A DNA stretch of 64,000 bases, from contig NZ_SIRT01000006.1 of NCBI RefSeq assembly GCF_004310325.1, positions 124,001 to 188,000 on the forward strand, written 5' to 3'. The notes under the pieces were generated by a model, which was given only the letters and a program-made list of their open reading frames with translations, did not search any database and had not been told where the DNA came from. Every line of letters starts with the position of its first letter. The stretch's first letter is position 1. Origin of the DNA: Hyunsoonleella flava (GTDB lineage Bacteria > Bacteroidota > Bacteroidia > Flavobacteriales > Flavobacteriaceae). Shown one piece after another: positions 27,520 through 37,619 of the stretch. The position numbers and the translations under genes are program-made.

Positions 27520-27564
27520 CAGGACAGAGCAGGATACAATTTGAACTATTAAATTTTACTTTTA
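27520..27564 (+). promoter_or_regulatory. Tandem CAGGATAG operator and -7 box upstream of the sulfatase-GH78 gene (site E)
   Basis: CAGGACAG (27520-27527) and CAGGATAC (27530-27537), 10-bp period, 19 bp to TACTTTTA (27557-27564), identical in box and distance to site D. The ATG lies 59 bp after the box. Confidence 0.7.
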
Positions 27565-27623
27565 ACCTCTATGGGGTTGCTGCTAATATCCCCTTAATTA
27601 ATTCTATAAAATCGAAGACTAAA

Positions 27624-30600
27624 ATGCTTAAAAACAGTTTTTTACTAATCTTATTATCAGGCTTGTACAGTTTAAATGTTATTCATGCTCAACAAAAAGA
27701 TAATTCAGAAAAGCCAAACATTATTTTTATTTTAACAGATGATCAACGCTTTGATGCCATTGGTTATGCAGGTAACGAGTTTGTTGAAACTCCAACAATG
27801 GATAATTTAGCACAATCGGGGACCTATTTCCACACGGCTATTGTTACTACGCCAATTTGTGCTGCCAGTAGAGCAAGTCTTTTTACTGGGTTACATGAAA
27901 GAGCGCACAACTTTAACTTTCAAACAGGGAATGTACGTGAAGAATATATGGCGAATTCATATCCAACATTGCTTAAAAATAACGGGTATTATACTGGTTT
28001 TTTTGGTAAATATGGTGTGCGTTATAATGATTTAGATAAACAATTTGATGAATATGAATCTTATGATAGAAATAACCGTTTTAAAGACAGAAGAGGTTAT
28101 TATTATAAAACTATAGACAATGATACTGTACATTTAACACGATATACAGGGCAAAAAGCATTAGATTTTATTGATAAGAATGCATCTAATGAAAAGCCAT
28201 TTTGTTTGTCATTAAGTTTTAGTGCGCCACATGCACACGACGGTGCTCCAAAACAATACTTCTGGCAAGCTGGAATGGATGAAATGCTAGAGGATACTAC
28301 AATACCAGAACCAGAATTGGGTGATGATAAATACTTTTTAGCGCAACCAAAAATTGTAAGAGACGGGTTTAATAGATTACGTTGGACATGGCGTTATGAT
28401 ACCCCAGAGAAATATCAACATAGCTTAAAAGGGTATTACAGAATGATTTCTGGTGTGGATTTAGAGATCAAGAAAATTCGTGAAAAGCTAGCACAAAAAG
28501 GACTAGATAAAAATACTGTTATCATTTTAATGGGAGATAATGGTTATTTCTTAGGTGAACGTCAATTCGCAGGTAAATGGTTGATGTATGAAAATTCTAT
28601 TCGTGTACCACTTATAGTTTTTGATCCTCGTGTTAATAAGCATCAGGATGTGAAAGATATGGTGCTTAATATTGATGTACCACAAACCATTGCTGATATT
28701 GCAGGAGTTGAAGCTCCGGAAACATGGCAAGGAAAAAGTTTATTACCAATAGTAAAACAAGAAACAAATACTATTGCTAGAGATACTATCTTAATTGAGC
28801 ATATCTGGGATTTTGAAAATATTCCACCAAGTGAAGGTGTTCGTACCGATGAATGGAAATATTTTAGATACGTTAATGATCAATCTATTGAGGAACTTTA
28901 TAACCTAAAGAAAGATCCAAAAGAAGTTAAAAACTTAATTGGTAAGAAAAAATACAAAGCTGTTGCTGATAAATTAAGAGCTAAGCTTGATGAACTCATT
29001 AAGAAAAATAGTAACGAATTTAGAGCTGCACCAACAGATTTAACGGTAGAATTAATTAGAGAACCTTCTTCGGATGTCGAAATATTTGACTTAAAACCAG
29101 AATTTGGTTGGACAGTGCCATTAGGTTCTAAATTTCAAGGCGCATACCAAATTTTAGTAGCATCAAATAAAACCGATATCGATCAAAATAATGGTGATGT
29201 TTGGGATAGTGGTCGAGTGGCTTCAACAAAATCAACAGATGTTGAGTATGCAGGTAATCCTTTAGAAATAGGGAAAACCTACTATTGGAAAGTTAGAATT
29301 TGGGAGCAGGAAAATAGATTGGTAGATTATTCTGAAGTTCAAAAATTTACAACAGGAAAACCAGATAATTATATTATTTCAACAGAAAATAAATACCTTA
29401 TAGATAAAGTAAATCCTGTGCGATTTGAAAATAGAGGCGATTTTTACTTTATAGATTTTGGTAAAGCTGCTTTTGCAACCATCGATTTTAATTATGAAGC
29501 TAAAGCACCACATACTTTAACGGTTAGAATCGGCGAAATGCTAGATGATAAGGGGAATGTAAACAGAACACCTCCAGCAAAAAGTAACATTCGCTATCAA
29601 GAAATTAATGTTGATGTAAAACCTGGAAAAACAAAATACCAAATAGAAATTAACCCTGTTCCAGACAAGCGTATGAAAGGCCCAAGTAAGGCTATTCCTT
29701 TACAAGAAGGGTGGCCTGTTTTACAGCCGTTTAGATATGCAGAAGTTGAAGGAGCGCAAACAGCTTTAAAAGCTGAAGATTTCGAACAATTACGATACAC
29801 AAGCTATTGGGATGATAATGCAAGTAGTTTTACAAGTAATGATGATATTTTAAACCAGGTTTGGGATTTCTGTAAATACTCTATTAAAGCCACTACTTTT
29901 GCTGGCCTTTATGTAGATGGTGATAGAGAACGTATTCCTTATGAAGCCGATGCTTACCTAAATCAGTTAAGCCATTACACTACTGATAGAGAGTATGCTA
30001 TAGCAAGACGTACTATAGAGTATTTCATGAAGAATCCAACATGGCCAACAGAATGGCAACAACATGTAGCACTATTAATTTATGCTGATTATATGTACAC
30101 CGGAAACACGGAACTTATAGAACGTTATTACGAGCCATTAAAACATAAAACGCTTTATGAACTTTCTAATGAAGATGGGTTGATAACATCTACGAAAGTT
30201 ACCGAAGAGTTTATGTATAAGCTCGGATTTGAAAAAGGCTATAAAAAGCCATTGACTGATATTGTAGATTGGCCTTCAAAGAATTTTGCAGGAAGCAAAA
30301 CAAAAGGAGAACGAGATGGTTTTGTATTTAAACCTTACAGTACAGTTATTAATGCGTTCTTTTATGAGAATATGAAAATCATGGCTGAGTTTGCTACCTT
30401 ATTAGGAAAAACACAAGAAGCTTTAGATTTTGAATATAGAGCAGCAAAAGCTAAAAAAGCAGTTAACGAACAAATGTTCGACAAAGAACGTGGGGTTTAT
30501 GTAGATGGCATTGGTACAGATCACGCATCTTTACACGCAAATATGATGCCTTTAGCATTCGGATTAGTGCCAGAAGAACATTTTAGTTCTGTTGTAGATT

Positions 30601-31157
30601 ATGTGAAATCTAGAGGAATGGCTTGTAGTGTTTATGGTGCACAATTTTTAATGGATGGTTTATATAATGCTGGTGAGGAAGATTACGCTTTAGAGTTATT
30701 AGCCAGTAAAGCTAAAAGAAGTTGGTACAATATGATCCGTATTGGCTCAACAATTAGTTTAGAAGCCTGGGATTATGAATATAAAGTAAACCTAGATTGG
30801 AACCATGCATGGGGTGCAGCACCAGCTAATGTAATACCAAGAGGGCTATGGGGAATTAAACCTAAAACTCCTGGGTTTGGCATTGTTACTATTAAACCAC
30901 AAATGAGTAAACTAAAACATAGTGAAATTACTGTGCCAACCGTAAGAGGACAAATTAAAGCAAAATACACCTATAATGGTGCTAGACTACAGACATATGA
31001 TATTGAAATCCCAGGAAATATGGTTGCAGAGTTCTCCTTGAATGGACTGGATGGAAAAGACTTAATACATAATGGGGCTAAAGTACCCTCGGCGTTTGAG
31101 TCTATAAGATTAGCCCCTGGTAAACATGTTATTCAGCTAAAAATAAATTCTTTTTAG
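27624..31157 (+). CDS. Bimodular sulfatase (S1) - GH78 alpha-L-rhamnosidase fusion
   Basis: 1177 aa. Signal peptide about 1-22. Residues 28-465 are a type I sulfatase: '[11 protein letters not shown]' with metal ligands Asp39/Asp40, and the formylglycine motif Cys79-Ala-Ala-Ser-Arg83 (CAASR, Ala form of the C-x-A/P-S-R signature). Residues about 470-1177 are GH78-like: an Ig-like N-domain ('[13 protein letters not shown]', '[14 protein letters not shown]'), then the (alpha/alpha)6 barrel with '[15 protein letters not shown]' (Asp765, Arg768, Glu769) and '[20 protein letters not shown]'. Such fusions are described in ulvan loci of Formosa, where desulfation and rhamnose release are linked. The acidic motif is the DGDRER variant, one residue shorter than DCPxRE in the GH78 at 59597. 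A terminator follows the gene. Confidence 0.92.
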   Translation: MLKNSFLLILLSGLYSLNVIHAQQKDNSEKPNIIFILTDDQRFDAIGYAGNEFVETPTMDNLAQSGTYFHTAIVTTPICAASRASLFTGLHERAHNFNFQTGNVREEYMANSYPTLLKNNGYYTGFFGKYGVRYNDLDKQFDEYESYDRNNRFKDRRGYYYKTIDNDTVHLTRYTGQKALDFIDKNASNEKPFCLSLSFSAPHAHDGAPKQYFWQAGMDEMLEDTTIPEPELGDDKYFLAQPKIVRDGFNRLRWTWRYDTPEKYQHSLKGYYRMISGVDLEIKKIREKLAQKGLDKNTVIILMGDNGYFLGERQFAGKWLMYENSIRVPLIVFDPRVNKHQDVKDMVLNIDVPQTIADIAGVEAPETWQGKSLLPIVKQETNTIARDTILIEHIWDFENIPPSEGVRTDEWKYFRYVNDQSIEELYNLKKDPKEVKNLIGKKKYKAVADKLRAKLDELIKKNSNEFRAAPTDLTVELIREPSSDVEIFDLKPEFGWTVPLGSKFQGAYQILVASNKTDIDQNNGDVWDSGRVASTKSTDVEYAGNPLEIGKTYYWKVRIWEQENRLVDYSEVQKFTTGKPDNYIISTENKYLIDKVNPVRFENRGDFYFIDFGKAAFATIDFNYEAKAPHTLTVRIGEMLDDKGNVNRTPPAKSNIRYQEINVDVKPGKTKYQIEINPVPDKRMKGPSKAIPLQEGWPVLQPFRYAEVEGAQTALKAEDFEQLRYTSYWDDNASSFTSNDDILNQVWDFCKYSIKATTFAGLYVDGDRERIPYEADAYLNQLSHYTTDREYAIARRTIEYFMKNPTWPTEWQQHVALLIYADYMYTGNTELIERYYEPLKHKTLYELSNEDGLITSTKVTEEFMYKLGFEKGYKKPLTDIVDWPSKNFAGSKTKGERDGFVFKPYSTVINAFFYENMKIMAEFATLLGKTQEALDFEYRAAKAKKAVNEQMFDKERGVYVDGIGTDHASLHANMMPLAFGLVPEEHFSSVVDYVKSRGMACSVYGAQFLMDGLYNAGEEDYALELLASKAKRSWYNMIRIGSTISLEAWDYEYKVNLDWNHAWGAAPANVIPRGLWGIKPKTPGFGIVTIKPQMSKLKHSEITVPTVRGQIKAKYTYNGARLQTYDIEIPGNMVAEFSLNGLDGKDLIHNGAKVPSAFESIRLAPGKHVIQLKINSF

Positions 31158-31182
31158 AAAATAAAACGTATGAAAATGTTTT

Positions 31183-31216
31183 AAAGCCAGTAATAGTCTA
31201 TTTTACTGGCTTTTTT
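31183..31216 (+). terminator. Intrinsic terminator after the sulfatase-GH78 gene
   Basis: Perfect 11-bp stem AAAGCCAGTAA (31183-31193) and TTACTGGCTTT (31203-31213), 9-base loop, T-run to 31216. The next gene starts 50 bp later with no operator repeat, so the lyase and DUF5060 genes depend on read-through or on a promoter I could not identify. Confidence 0.8.
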
Positions 31217-31266
31217 GTAATTTATGCATAAGAGCAAGGACGCATCTATAATTAAAAAACAGAAAA

Positions 31267-33363
31267 ATGAAAAAGTACTACTTAGGGTTATGTTTGTTAT
31301 TAGTGTTTTGTTCTTTAGTTGAAGCTCAAAAGGAACTACTTGCTACTTTAGATAGCTCAACTAGAGTATCTGGTAATGGTGAAGGCGGACTGTTTTTTGC
31401 AGGAACAAAAGATGTAAATTATAGATTTTCGCGAAGAATAACGCCACATGGCGATTGTGTAGATGTTGTTAATGGTTATGCCTTTGTTACTTGGTACAAA
31501 GGAGGAATGGATGCACGAAATTTAATGTTGTCAAGAAAGAATTTGAATGTACCAAATTCCAATTGGGTTACTATTGAATTTCCGCACCAACATGTAGGAC
31601 AAGGCGGTGAACTTCTAAATGGTACAGGTATACGTGGCGATTCTCATAATACTGCAGCCATAGGTGTAAGCACTATAGATAATACCATTCATATTTTATA
31701 TGATATGCATGCCTATAGGTCATCTTCGTTGCCCAATCATTTCTTTAATTATTCGGTATCCATTGCAAACAAAGCTTTTGTGCCTGATAATGAATTTACC
31801 CTTGATGTTTTTAACTCTAAGCGAAATTATTTGAAATCCGGAGAGGACTATGAACGCATGACTTATCCCATGATTCATAGAGCTGATGATGGAAGTTTAA
31901 TTGCTAGATATAGACAAGGCGGCTCTGGTAATGGCGATATACTTTTAGCACATTATGATGGTAGTGTTTGGAGTGATAATTGGTTGTTTCATGAAGGTAC
32001 GCTTGCGTTACCTAATAGAAACAATATGTATGGAGGTGAGCGCTTTTTAAACGGTAAGTTTTATTCTGGTTTTTCCATACGGTACTCTACTAATAATAAT
32101 ACGGATACAAGTAACGGCTACATGCTAAATAGTGGGCTATATTATGCCCATACTAACGACATTCCAAAAGATGCATCTACACCATGGTTTGATGTTAATG
32201 ATGCTTCTATTTCATTACCAATTAGAAATAATATCAACCCAAACCAAGATCCAGTTCAGATAGCACAACCAGGTGATGATTATGGGACAGCTTCATTGCC
32301 TCGATCGTCTTCAGATCCAGCGTGGACCGTTACTGCAAATGGTGCGATTCATTTTGTGCAACGTGTTGATAATAGAAATGTGCACTATTATAAGTTGGCT
32401 ACTGATACTAATTTTTCTAGCAATGTAGGTGGGCTTATCCCAAATCCACAAGTTCGTGGGGAAGTTTATAGCTATAAAAATCATGTATTTATGGTAGAGC
32501 TTATAGCAGGAAAAGTCAATATAAAAACAACCTTAGAAGGTGCAAGTGATTGGGAAATAGTTTACACTGGAACAGAGTCTATAAATTTCGCTCATTTTGA
32601 TGCTTTAGTTACTGGTAATAAACTATATGTTTATCTCATGGAAGATACAGGGAACAATACACCAGGAGTTGGAGATAAGCGCCCATTGTATTTTCAGGAA
32701 TTTATATTATCTGAAACCAATGCCCCAGTTTTAATAGCGTTAGAAGCAGAAGATTATACAACAGCTAGTACTGACATAAATATAGGGTCGAGTACTTCGG
32801 CATCAGGAGGGGAATATATAGACTCCTTTGCTTCAAATCAGTTTATAGAACATAAATTTCAAGTTACTACTGCTGGTACTTATGATTTTATTCTTTTTGC
32901 CGCAAATAGAAATAGAGATGATTCCATCATGGATATTGAAATAAACGGAACTTTATATGACGATGTTTTAATTACAAGGACCTTCGATTGGAATGTGTAT
33001 TTAGAGACTAAAATCCCAGATATTACCTTAAATCAAGGCGAAAATACAGTAAGACTTACGCAACGAAGATCATTATCAAGCGAACCTGATAAAATTGAAT
33101 TTCAGCTTCAATCGTCTTTAAGCACCATGGATTTAACAAATCAAGAGGTATTAGTATACCCTAACCCTAGTGGAGGTGTTTTTAATATTCAATCTAATGT
33201 TCAAAACCTTGAATATACTTTAGTTAATATACAAGGACAAATTTTAGATAAAGGCAAAGTTGTACAAAACCAAGTTGATTTTTCAAAGTTTAGTCAAGGT
33301 GTGTACTTTCTACAATTAACAAACCAAAATAATACCTTAGTAAAGCGTATTGTAATAAAATAA
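31267..33363 (+). CDS. BNR_4 beta-propeller polysaccharide lyase (PL24/PL25-like, ulvan lyase type) with CBM and type IX sorting domain
   Basis: 698 aa. Signal peptide about 1-20. Residues about 45-480 are a BNR_4 seven-bladed propeller. His127 (RGDSHNTA), His148 (YDMHAY), Tyr200 (MTYPMI) and Arg216 (ARYRQGGSGNGD) have nearly the same spacing as the catalytic His/His/Tyr/Arg set that I recall for PL25 and PL24 ulvan lyases. Residues about 490-618 are a CBM6-like beta-sandwich ('IALEAEDYTTAS'). The last 75 residues form a Por/type IX sorting domain ('VYPNPSGGVFNI' through 'LVKRIVIK'), so the enzyme is exported to the surface or medium. This is the best endo-acting entry enzyme in the window. 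The exact PL family cannot be fixed by eye. Confidence 0.85.
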   Translation: MKKYYLGLCLLLVFCSLVEAQKELLATLDSSTRVSGNGEGGLFFAGTKDVNYRFSRRITPHGDCVDVVNGYAFVTWYKGGMDARNLMLSRKNLNVPNSNWVTIEFPHQHVGQGGELLNGTGIRGDSHNTAAIGVSTIDNTIHILYDMHAYRSSSLPNHFFNYSVSIANKAFVPDNEFTLDVFNSKRNYLKSGEDYERMTYPMIHRADDGSLIARYRQGGSGNGDILLAHYDGSVWSDNWLFHEGTLALPNRNNMYGGERFLNGKFYSGFSIRYSTNNNTDTSNGYMLNSGLYYAHTNDIPKDASTPWFDVNDASISLPIRNNINPNQDPVQIAQPGDDYGTASLPRSSSDPAWTVTANGAIHFVQRVDNRNVHYYKLATDTNFSSNVGGLIPNPQVRGEVYSYKNHVFMVELIAGKVNIKTTLEGASDWEIVYTGTESINFAHFDALVTGNKLYVYLMEDTGNNTPGVGDKRPLYFQEFILSETNAPVLIALEAEDYTTASTDINIGSSTSASGGEYIDSFASNQFIEHKFQVTTAGTYDFILFAANRNRDDSIMDIEINGTLYDDVLITRTFDWNVYLETKIPDITLNQGENTVRLTQRRSLSSEPDKIEFQLQSSLSTMDLTNQEVLVYPNPSGGVFNIQSNVQNLEYTLVNIQGQILDKGKVVQNQVDFSKFSQGVYFLQLTNQNNTLVKRIVIK

Positions 33364-33366
33364 CCA

Positions 33367-35220
33367 ATGCATAAATTCGTATACCTCATTTTTTTGTTGT
33401 GTTTTGTGTTAAATGCATGCAAAAAATACGAAGACATAAGAATAGAAGGCGAATTAAAAAAATGGCACAGAATTGTAATAAATTTTGAAGGGCCAAAAAC
33501 AAGTGAATTGGATGAAGATAATCCATTTCTAAATTACCGTCTAGATGTAGCCTTTAAAAATGGAGATAAAACTTATGAAATCCCTGGGTTTTACGCTGCC
33601 GATGGTAATTCTGCTGAAACAAGTAGTAGTTCTGGAAATATTTGGCAAGTTCGTTTTACACCTGATGCTATTGGAGAATGGACGTATTCAGCTTCATTTA
33701 AAAAGGGCGATAATATTGCGGTTGCAGACAATATGAAAAATGCCTCAAGTGCAGGTTTTATGGATGGTCAAAAAGGAAGCTTTATAATTACTGATTCTGA
33801 TAAGACAGGAATTGATAACAGAGCAAAGGGAAAACTACAGTATGTAGGAGAATCATATTTGAAATTTGCTGAAACCCAAGACTATTTTATAAAACTAGGA
33901 GTTGATGCGCCTGAAAATTTATTAGCATATACAGATTTTGATGTGTCAACAAACGCACTAGGGTTTCAAAAAGCATGGGAGCCCCACGCAAAAGATTTTG
34001 ATGAAACCGCAACACCATATTTATGGCAAGACACTAAAGGGAAAAACCTTTTAGGTGCTATTAATTATTTGGCTAGTGAAGGAATAAATGTGTTTTCATT
34101 TTTAACCTTTAATGTTGATGGCGATGACAGGAATATATTTCCTCATTTACTAAAAGTACCTATTGAAGGGTATGAAGCTTATGCTAGTGTAAAGAAAAAT
34201 AAAGAAGCTTGGGAAACCATGTTTCATAAAACAAGATTCGATATCTCAAAACTAGACCAATGGGAACGAATTTTTGAATATGCCGAAACAAAAGGTATGT
34301 TTCTTCATTTCAAAACCCACGAAACGGAAACCGATCATTTAATGGATAAAGGTGTTTTTGGAATAGAGAGTAAATTGTACTACAGAGAATTAATTGCAAG
34401 ATTTGGTCATCACTTATCTATGAATTGGAATTTAGGAGAAGAAAACAACCAACCCATAGAAGAGGTTAAAAAAGTAGCAGATTATGTGTCTAAATTAGAT
34501 GCATATTATAGTCACTTAGTAATACATACATTTCCAAATAAAGACGATAGGTATGCTGAATTAATAGGTGACCAATCTCCACTAACAGGTGCATCTTTAC
34601 AATTAAGTCATCCAGAATTTATTGATGTTCATCCAAGAGTTTTAAAATGGCGAGAAAAATCCAACGCCACAGGAAAAAAGTGGGCTTTAGCCGTTGATGA
34701 ACCTGGTAAAGCCAATATTGCTCTATTACCAGATGATGAAGATCCAGAACATAATTATGCTAGAGGTAGAGCCATGTGGGGTACACTTATGGCTGGTGGA
34801 TTTGGTGTAGAATGGTATTTTGGTTATGCCAGTCCAAATTCAGATTTAACCTGTCAAGATTTTAGAAGCCGTGATTTATTTTGGGATCAAAATAGGTATG
34901 CACTACACTTTTTTAACAAGTATATTCCCTTTTGGGAAATGGAACCTCGTGATGATTTAATTTCTTCTGAAGATATAGCGTATTGTTTTGCAAAAGAAGG
35001 GGAGATTTATGCTATTTATGCTGAAGCAAATTCAGGTAAAATTAAGTTGAACTTAGAAGATGTAAATCAGACGTTTAAAGTAAAATGGTACGACCCTCGA
35101 AACGGCGGAAACTTACAAGAGGGTTCAGTAACCTCTGTGAAATCGTCAGGCATTGTAGAATTAGGTACTCCTCCTTCTGAAATGGATAAGGATTGGGTTA
35201 TTCTCGTTTCTCTAAAATAA
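33367..35220 (+). CDS. DUF5060-containing putative glycoside hydrolase lipoprotein
   Basis: 617 aa. Lipobox Cys18 (LNACKK). N-terminal DUF5060-like domain (about 28-145) has 'KKWHRIVINFEGPKTSE', 'GFYAADGNSAETSSSSGNI' and 'VRFTPDAIGEWTYSASF'. A TIM-barrel-like middle (about 170-510) includes 'GINVFSFLTFNVDGDD', 'MNWNLGEENNQP' and 'KKWALAVDEPGKAN', where the Glu residues are catalytic candidates. A small C-terminal beta domain resembles the putative collagen-binding domain often found in DUF5060/DUF4038 proteins. Located 3 bp after the lyase gene, so probably co-transcribed and acting on its products. No activity can be assigned by eye. Confidence 0.72.
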   Translation: MHKFVYLIFLLCFVLNACKKYEDIRIEGELKKWHRIVINFEGPKTSELDEDNPFLNYRLDVAFKNGDKTYEIPGFYAADGNSAETSSSSGNIWQVRFTPDAIGEWTYSASFKKGDNIAVADNMKNASSAGFMDGQKGSFIITDSDKTGIDNRAKGKLQYVGESYLKFAETQDYFIKLGVDAPENLLAYTDFDVSTNALGFQKAWEPHAKDFDETATPYLWQDTKGKNLLGAINYLASEGINVFSFLTFNVDGDDRNIFPHLLKVPIEGYEAYASVKKNKEAWETMFHKTRFDISKLDQWERIFEYAETKGMFLHFKTHETETDHLMDKGVFGIESKLYYRELIARFGHHLSMNWNLGEENNQPIEEVKKVADYVSKLDAYYSHLVIHTFPNKDDRYAELIGDQSPLTGASLQLSHPEFIDVHPRVLKWREKSNATGKKWALAVDEPGKANIALLPDDEDPEHNYARGRAMWGTLMAGGFGVEWYFGYASPNSDLTCQDFRSRDLFWDQNRYALHFFNKYIPFWEMEPRDDLISSEDIAYCFAKEGEIYAIYAEANSGKIKLNLEDVNQTFKVKWYDPRNGGNLQEGSVTSVKSSGIVELGTPPSEMDKDWVILVSLK

Positions 35221-35256
35221 AAAAACCCCATACTTTATTGTCGTAGGGGGTTTTTA
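35221..35256. terminator. Bidirectional terminator between convergent operons
   Basis: AAAAACCCC (35221-35229) pairs with GGGGTTTTT (35247-35255), loop 17 bases. A-run and T-run on opposite sides allow it to work on both strands, ending the plus-strand DUF5060 unit and the minus-strand glucan cassette. Confidence 0.85.
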
Positions 35257-35272
35257 AAACTAAACTAACTAA

Positions 35273-36103
35273 TTAAAAGACTATAAATTTCTTCACTAGA
35301 GTATTATTTTCTTTGTTACTAATACGAGCAAAAAACACACCTTTGTTCAAAGTTTCGAGTTTCATAGTCGTACGATTACCGTTAGATTCTTTTGAGATAA
35401 TGGCGCGTCCTGAAAGATCAAACACAGAAATACTCAGTTTGCCTAGGTCTGCATTTTTGGAATTTATTACTAATCCTCGATCTTTATCATAGTAAACAGA
35501 TAATGCATCTGATAAAAACGAATTATTAGTGCTTAAAGTTCCTAAAGCAACAATTTCAAATTCTTGGTTTGCGTTGCCAGAATCTGTTGGAAATGTATTT
35601 ATTTTAGAGCCTGAATTTCCTCCGTCAATATCAAACGCTTTAATAGGCACATTTGTTGAACCAAAGTTACAATCACTATCAAAAGCAATTTGAAACACAA
35701 AGGAGTTGGCATTTGTACCTGCTATAACTTTGAATAATGTGTAAGGACTAGAGTTGTCAAATCCTACTTGCACATCTCCAAAATCTCCGCACCATCCATC
35801 TTTTACTCCTAGGATAGAACTATCACCAACATTTGAAATTTTATAGATATCCCCTCCTTGATGTGAAAAAGACCATTCTTGGTCACTATTACTAGCATCA
35901 TAAACTTGCATACGTGCCCTTCCTATAATTACGTTTTGAGGGTTTCCAGGATCTCCCTCAGCCACCCTATTTACACTTATAACCTCGGAAAGTGTCGGGT
36001 TGAAAATATTGTAGGTACCATCTGCAATAATTTGAGCGTTAACGCTTGTGTTACCAATAAATAAGACTAAAAGCAATAAAACTTTAAAGTAATTTTTTTT
36101 CAT
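35273..36103 (-). CDS. Secreted ricin-type lectin with type IX sorting domain
   Basis: 276 aa. Signal peptide about 1-23 (SVNA-Q). Residues about 25-190 form a RICIN/CBM13-like beta-trefoil ('DGTYNIFNPTLSEVISV', 'DQEWSFSHQGGDIYKISN', 'NANQEFEIVAL' as the recurring QxW-type repeats). The C-terminal 75 residues are a Por/type IX sorting domain ('LSISVFDLSGRAIISKES' through 'LVKKFIVF'). There is no catalytic module: a stand-alone secreted carbohydrate-binding protein. Distal gene of the minus-strand cassette, 19 bp after the GH30 stop. It may bind glucan at the surface; that role is inferred. Confidence 0.82.
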   Translation of the reverse strand: MKKNYFKVLLLLVLFIGNTSVNAQIIADGTYNIFNPTLSEVISVNRVAEGDPGNPQNVIIGRARMQVYDASNSDQEWSFSHQGGDIYKISNVGDSSILGVKDGWCGDFGDVQVGFDNSSPYTLFKVIAGTNANSFVFQIAFDSDCNFGSTNVPIKAFDIDGGNSGSKINTFPTDSGNANQEFEIVALGTLSTNNSFLSDALSVYYDKDRGLVINSKNADLGKLSISVFDLSGRAIISKESNGNRTTMKLETLNKGVFFARISNKENNTLVKKFIVF

Positions 36104-36122
36104 AATTTTTGAATTTTAAAGA

Positions 36123-37604
36123 TTAATATATTATCGATTGCATGGCATGAGCAGGTATATTTATCGATACTTCATTAGCATCAACAATAAGTTTATAGAG
36201 AATGGGGTTGTCAGTTCTATTCATAACTACAGTAATAATTTCACCACTCTCATTAATAAACGACGTGCTTTCTAGGGTGGTTCTGCTTGTTGTTGTACTT
36301 ACTCTTCTAGCGTTAGGTTTTATAAATTTTGAAAAGTGACCAATGTAGTAGTATGATGGTGTATAAATTAATTCATTAGTTCTGGTATCGGCATGAATAG
36401 GAGCAAAGCATAAATTTTGAACATGGTTTGGACCTCCAGTTTCATCTAAAAGAATATTCCAATCGGTCCACCCCACGGTTCCGCTATTAAAATCATTAAT
36501 CATAGAGTTACCATAACGCTCTGCGTTTGACCATCTGAAATAATGTGCTTCACTAAACTTTTCTTGGCACCCTTCTGTAAATAACAAGTTTTTGGTGGGA
36601 AAAGATGCTTTAATATTTTTTAAATTATCATATTTAGGGTCGCCACCAGTCCAGGTTTCATACCAGTGAAATCCAATACCCCAGGCATATTTTGCAGCTT
36701 CTGGGTCTTCAAAAATAGTATTAGCTCTATGTGATATTAAATCTCTATTATGATCCCAAACCACAATATTTTTATCTGCAAAACCTGCTTTTTCAAATGT
36801 TGGTCCTAAATTGTTTTTTAGAAAATCGCGTTCTTCTTCAGCAGAATAAATACAAGATTCCCAGCGTTGTTTTGCCATAGGTTCGTTTTGTATGGTAACG
36901 CCCCAAACAGGAATTCCCTCAGCTTCGTAAGCTTCAATAAACTTTACAAAATAATCTGCCCAAGTTTGGTAATATTCGGGTAAAAGTTTACCACCTTGTA
37001 ACATGTTTTTATTGGTTTTCATAAATGCGGGAGGGCTCCATGGGCTGGCGTAAAACACTAAATCGTCTTTAATTAAGTTTGTGGCCTTTTTTATCATAGG
37101 AATTCTAAACTTTTTATCTTCTTCAATGGAGAACGTTGTAAGACTAGTGTCTCCTTCTTCGATATAAGTATGACTTTTAGAGCTAAAATCACAGCTATGG
37201 ATACTGGTTCTTATAATGTTATAATCAATACCATCTTCACTATAATAGGCGTTTAATAATTCTTCTTGTTTATCTTCGCTTAACTTTGCAAAAACTTCGG
37301 CCGAGGCATCTGTTATAGCACCACCAATACCCAAGAATTTTTGGAATGTTTTTCTAGGATTAACAAAAACCGCAATCTCAGTCTCTAAAGGTTGTGTAGC
37401 CGCTTTGAAATTCTCTTTGTTTGTTAGAGAAATTTTTAAATCTGTACCTTCAGCTGTTGTATAAACCTTAAGTGATTTTCCGATATAGTTTATGACTTTA
37501 GTTGTTTGTTTTGAATCATCTGCAGCCAAATCTGAGGATGCTTTTTTACAAGAAAAAACTAGTACTACAGTAAATAGTGTTATAAATATGTTCTTAAAAT
37601 TCAT
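36123..37604 (-). CDS. GH30-family beta-glucosidase/endo-glucanase lipoprotein
   Basis: 493 aa. Lipobox Cys19 (LVFSCK). The N-terminal beta strand domain is followed by the TIM barrel with 'GIGGAITDASAEVFAKL', 'FYASPWSPPAFMKTN', acid/base Glu241 (TIQNEPMA) and nucleophile Glu344 (LFTEGC), then a terminal beta-sandwich. 'WSPPAFMKTN' and 'QNEP' place it near GH30 subfamilies 1/3, whose members act on beta-1,3- or beta-1,6-glucans. First of the two GH30 genes from the terminator side, 15 bp from the other. Confidence 0.9.
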   Translation of the reverse strand: MNFKNIFITLFTVVLVFSCKKASSDLAADDSKQTTKVINYIGKSLKVYTTAEGTDLKISLTNKENFKAATQPLETEIAVFVNPRKTFQKFLGIGGAITDASAEVFAKLSEDKQEELLNAYYSEDGIDYNIIRTSIHSCDFSSKSHTYIEEGDTSLTTFSIEEDKKFRIPMIKKATNLIKDDLVFYASPWSPPAFMKTNKNMLQGGKLLPEYYQTWADYFVKFIEAYEAEGIPVWGVTIQNEPMAKQRWESCIYSAEEERDFLKNNLGPTFEKAGFADKNIVVWDHNRDLISHRANTIFEDPEAAKYAWGIGFHWYETWTGGDPKYDNLKNIKASFPTKNLLFTEGCQEKFSEAHYFRWSNAERYGNSMINDFNSGTVGWTDWNILLDETGGPNHVQNLCFAPIHADTRTNELIYTPSYYYIGHFSKFIKPNARRVSTTTSRTTLESTSFINESGEIITVVMNRTDNPILYKLIVDANEVSINIPAHAMQSIIY

Positions 37605-37619
37605 AATGTTCTAATGGTT

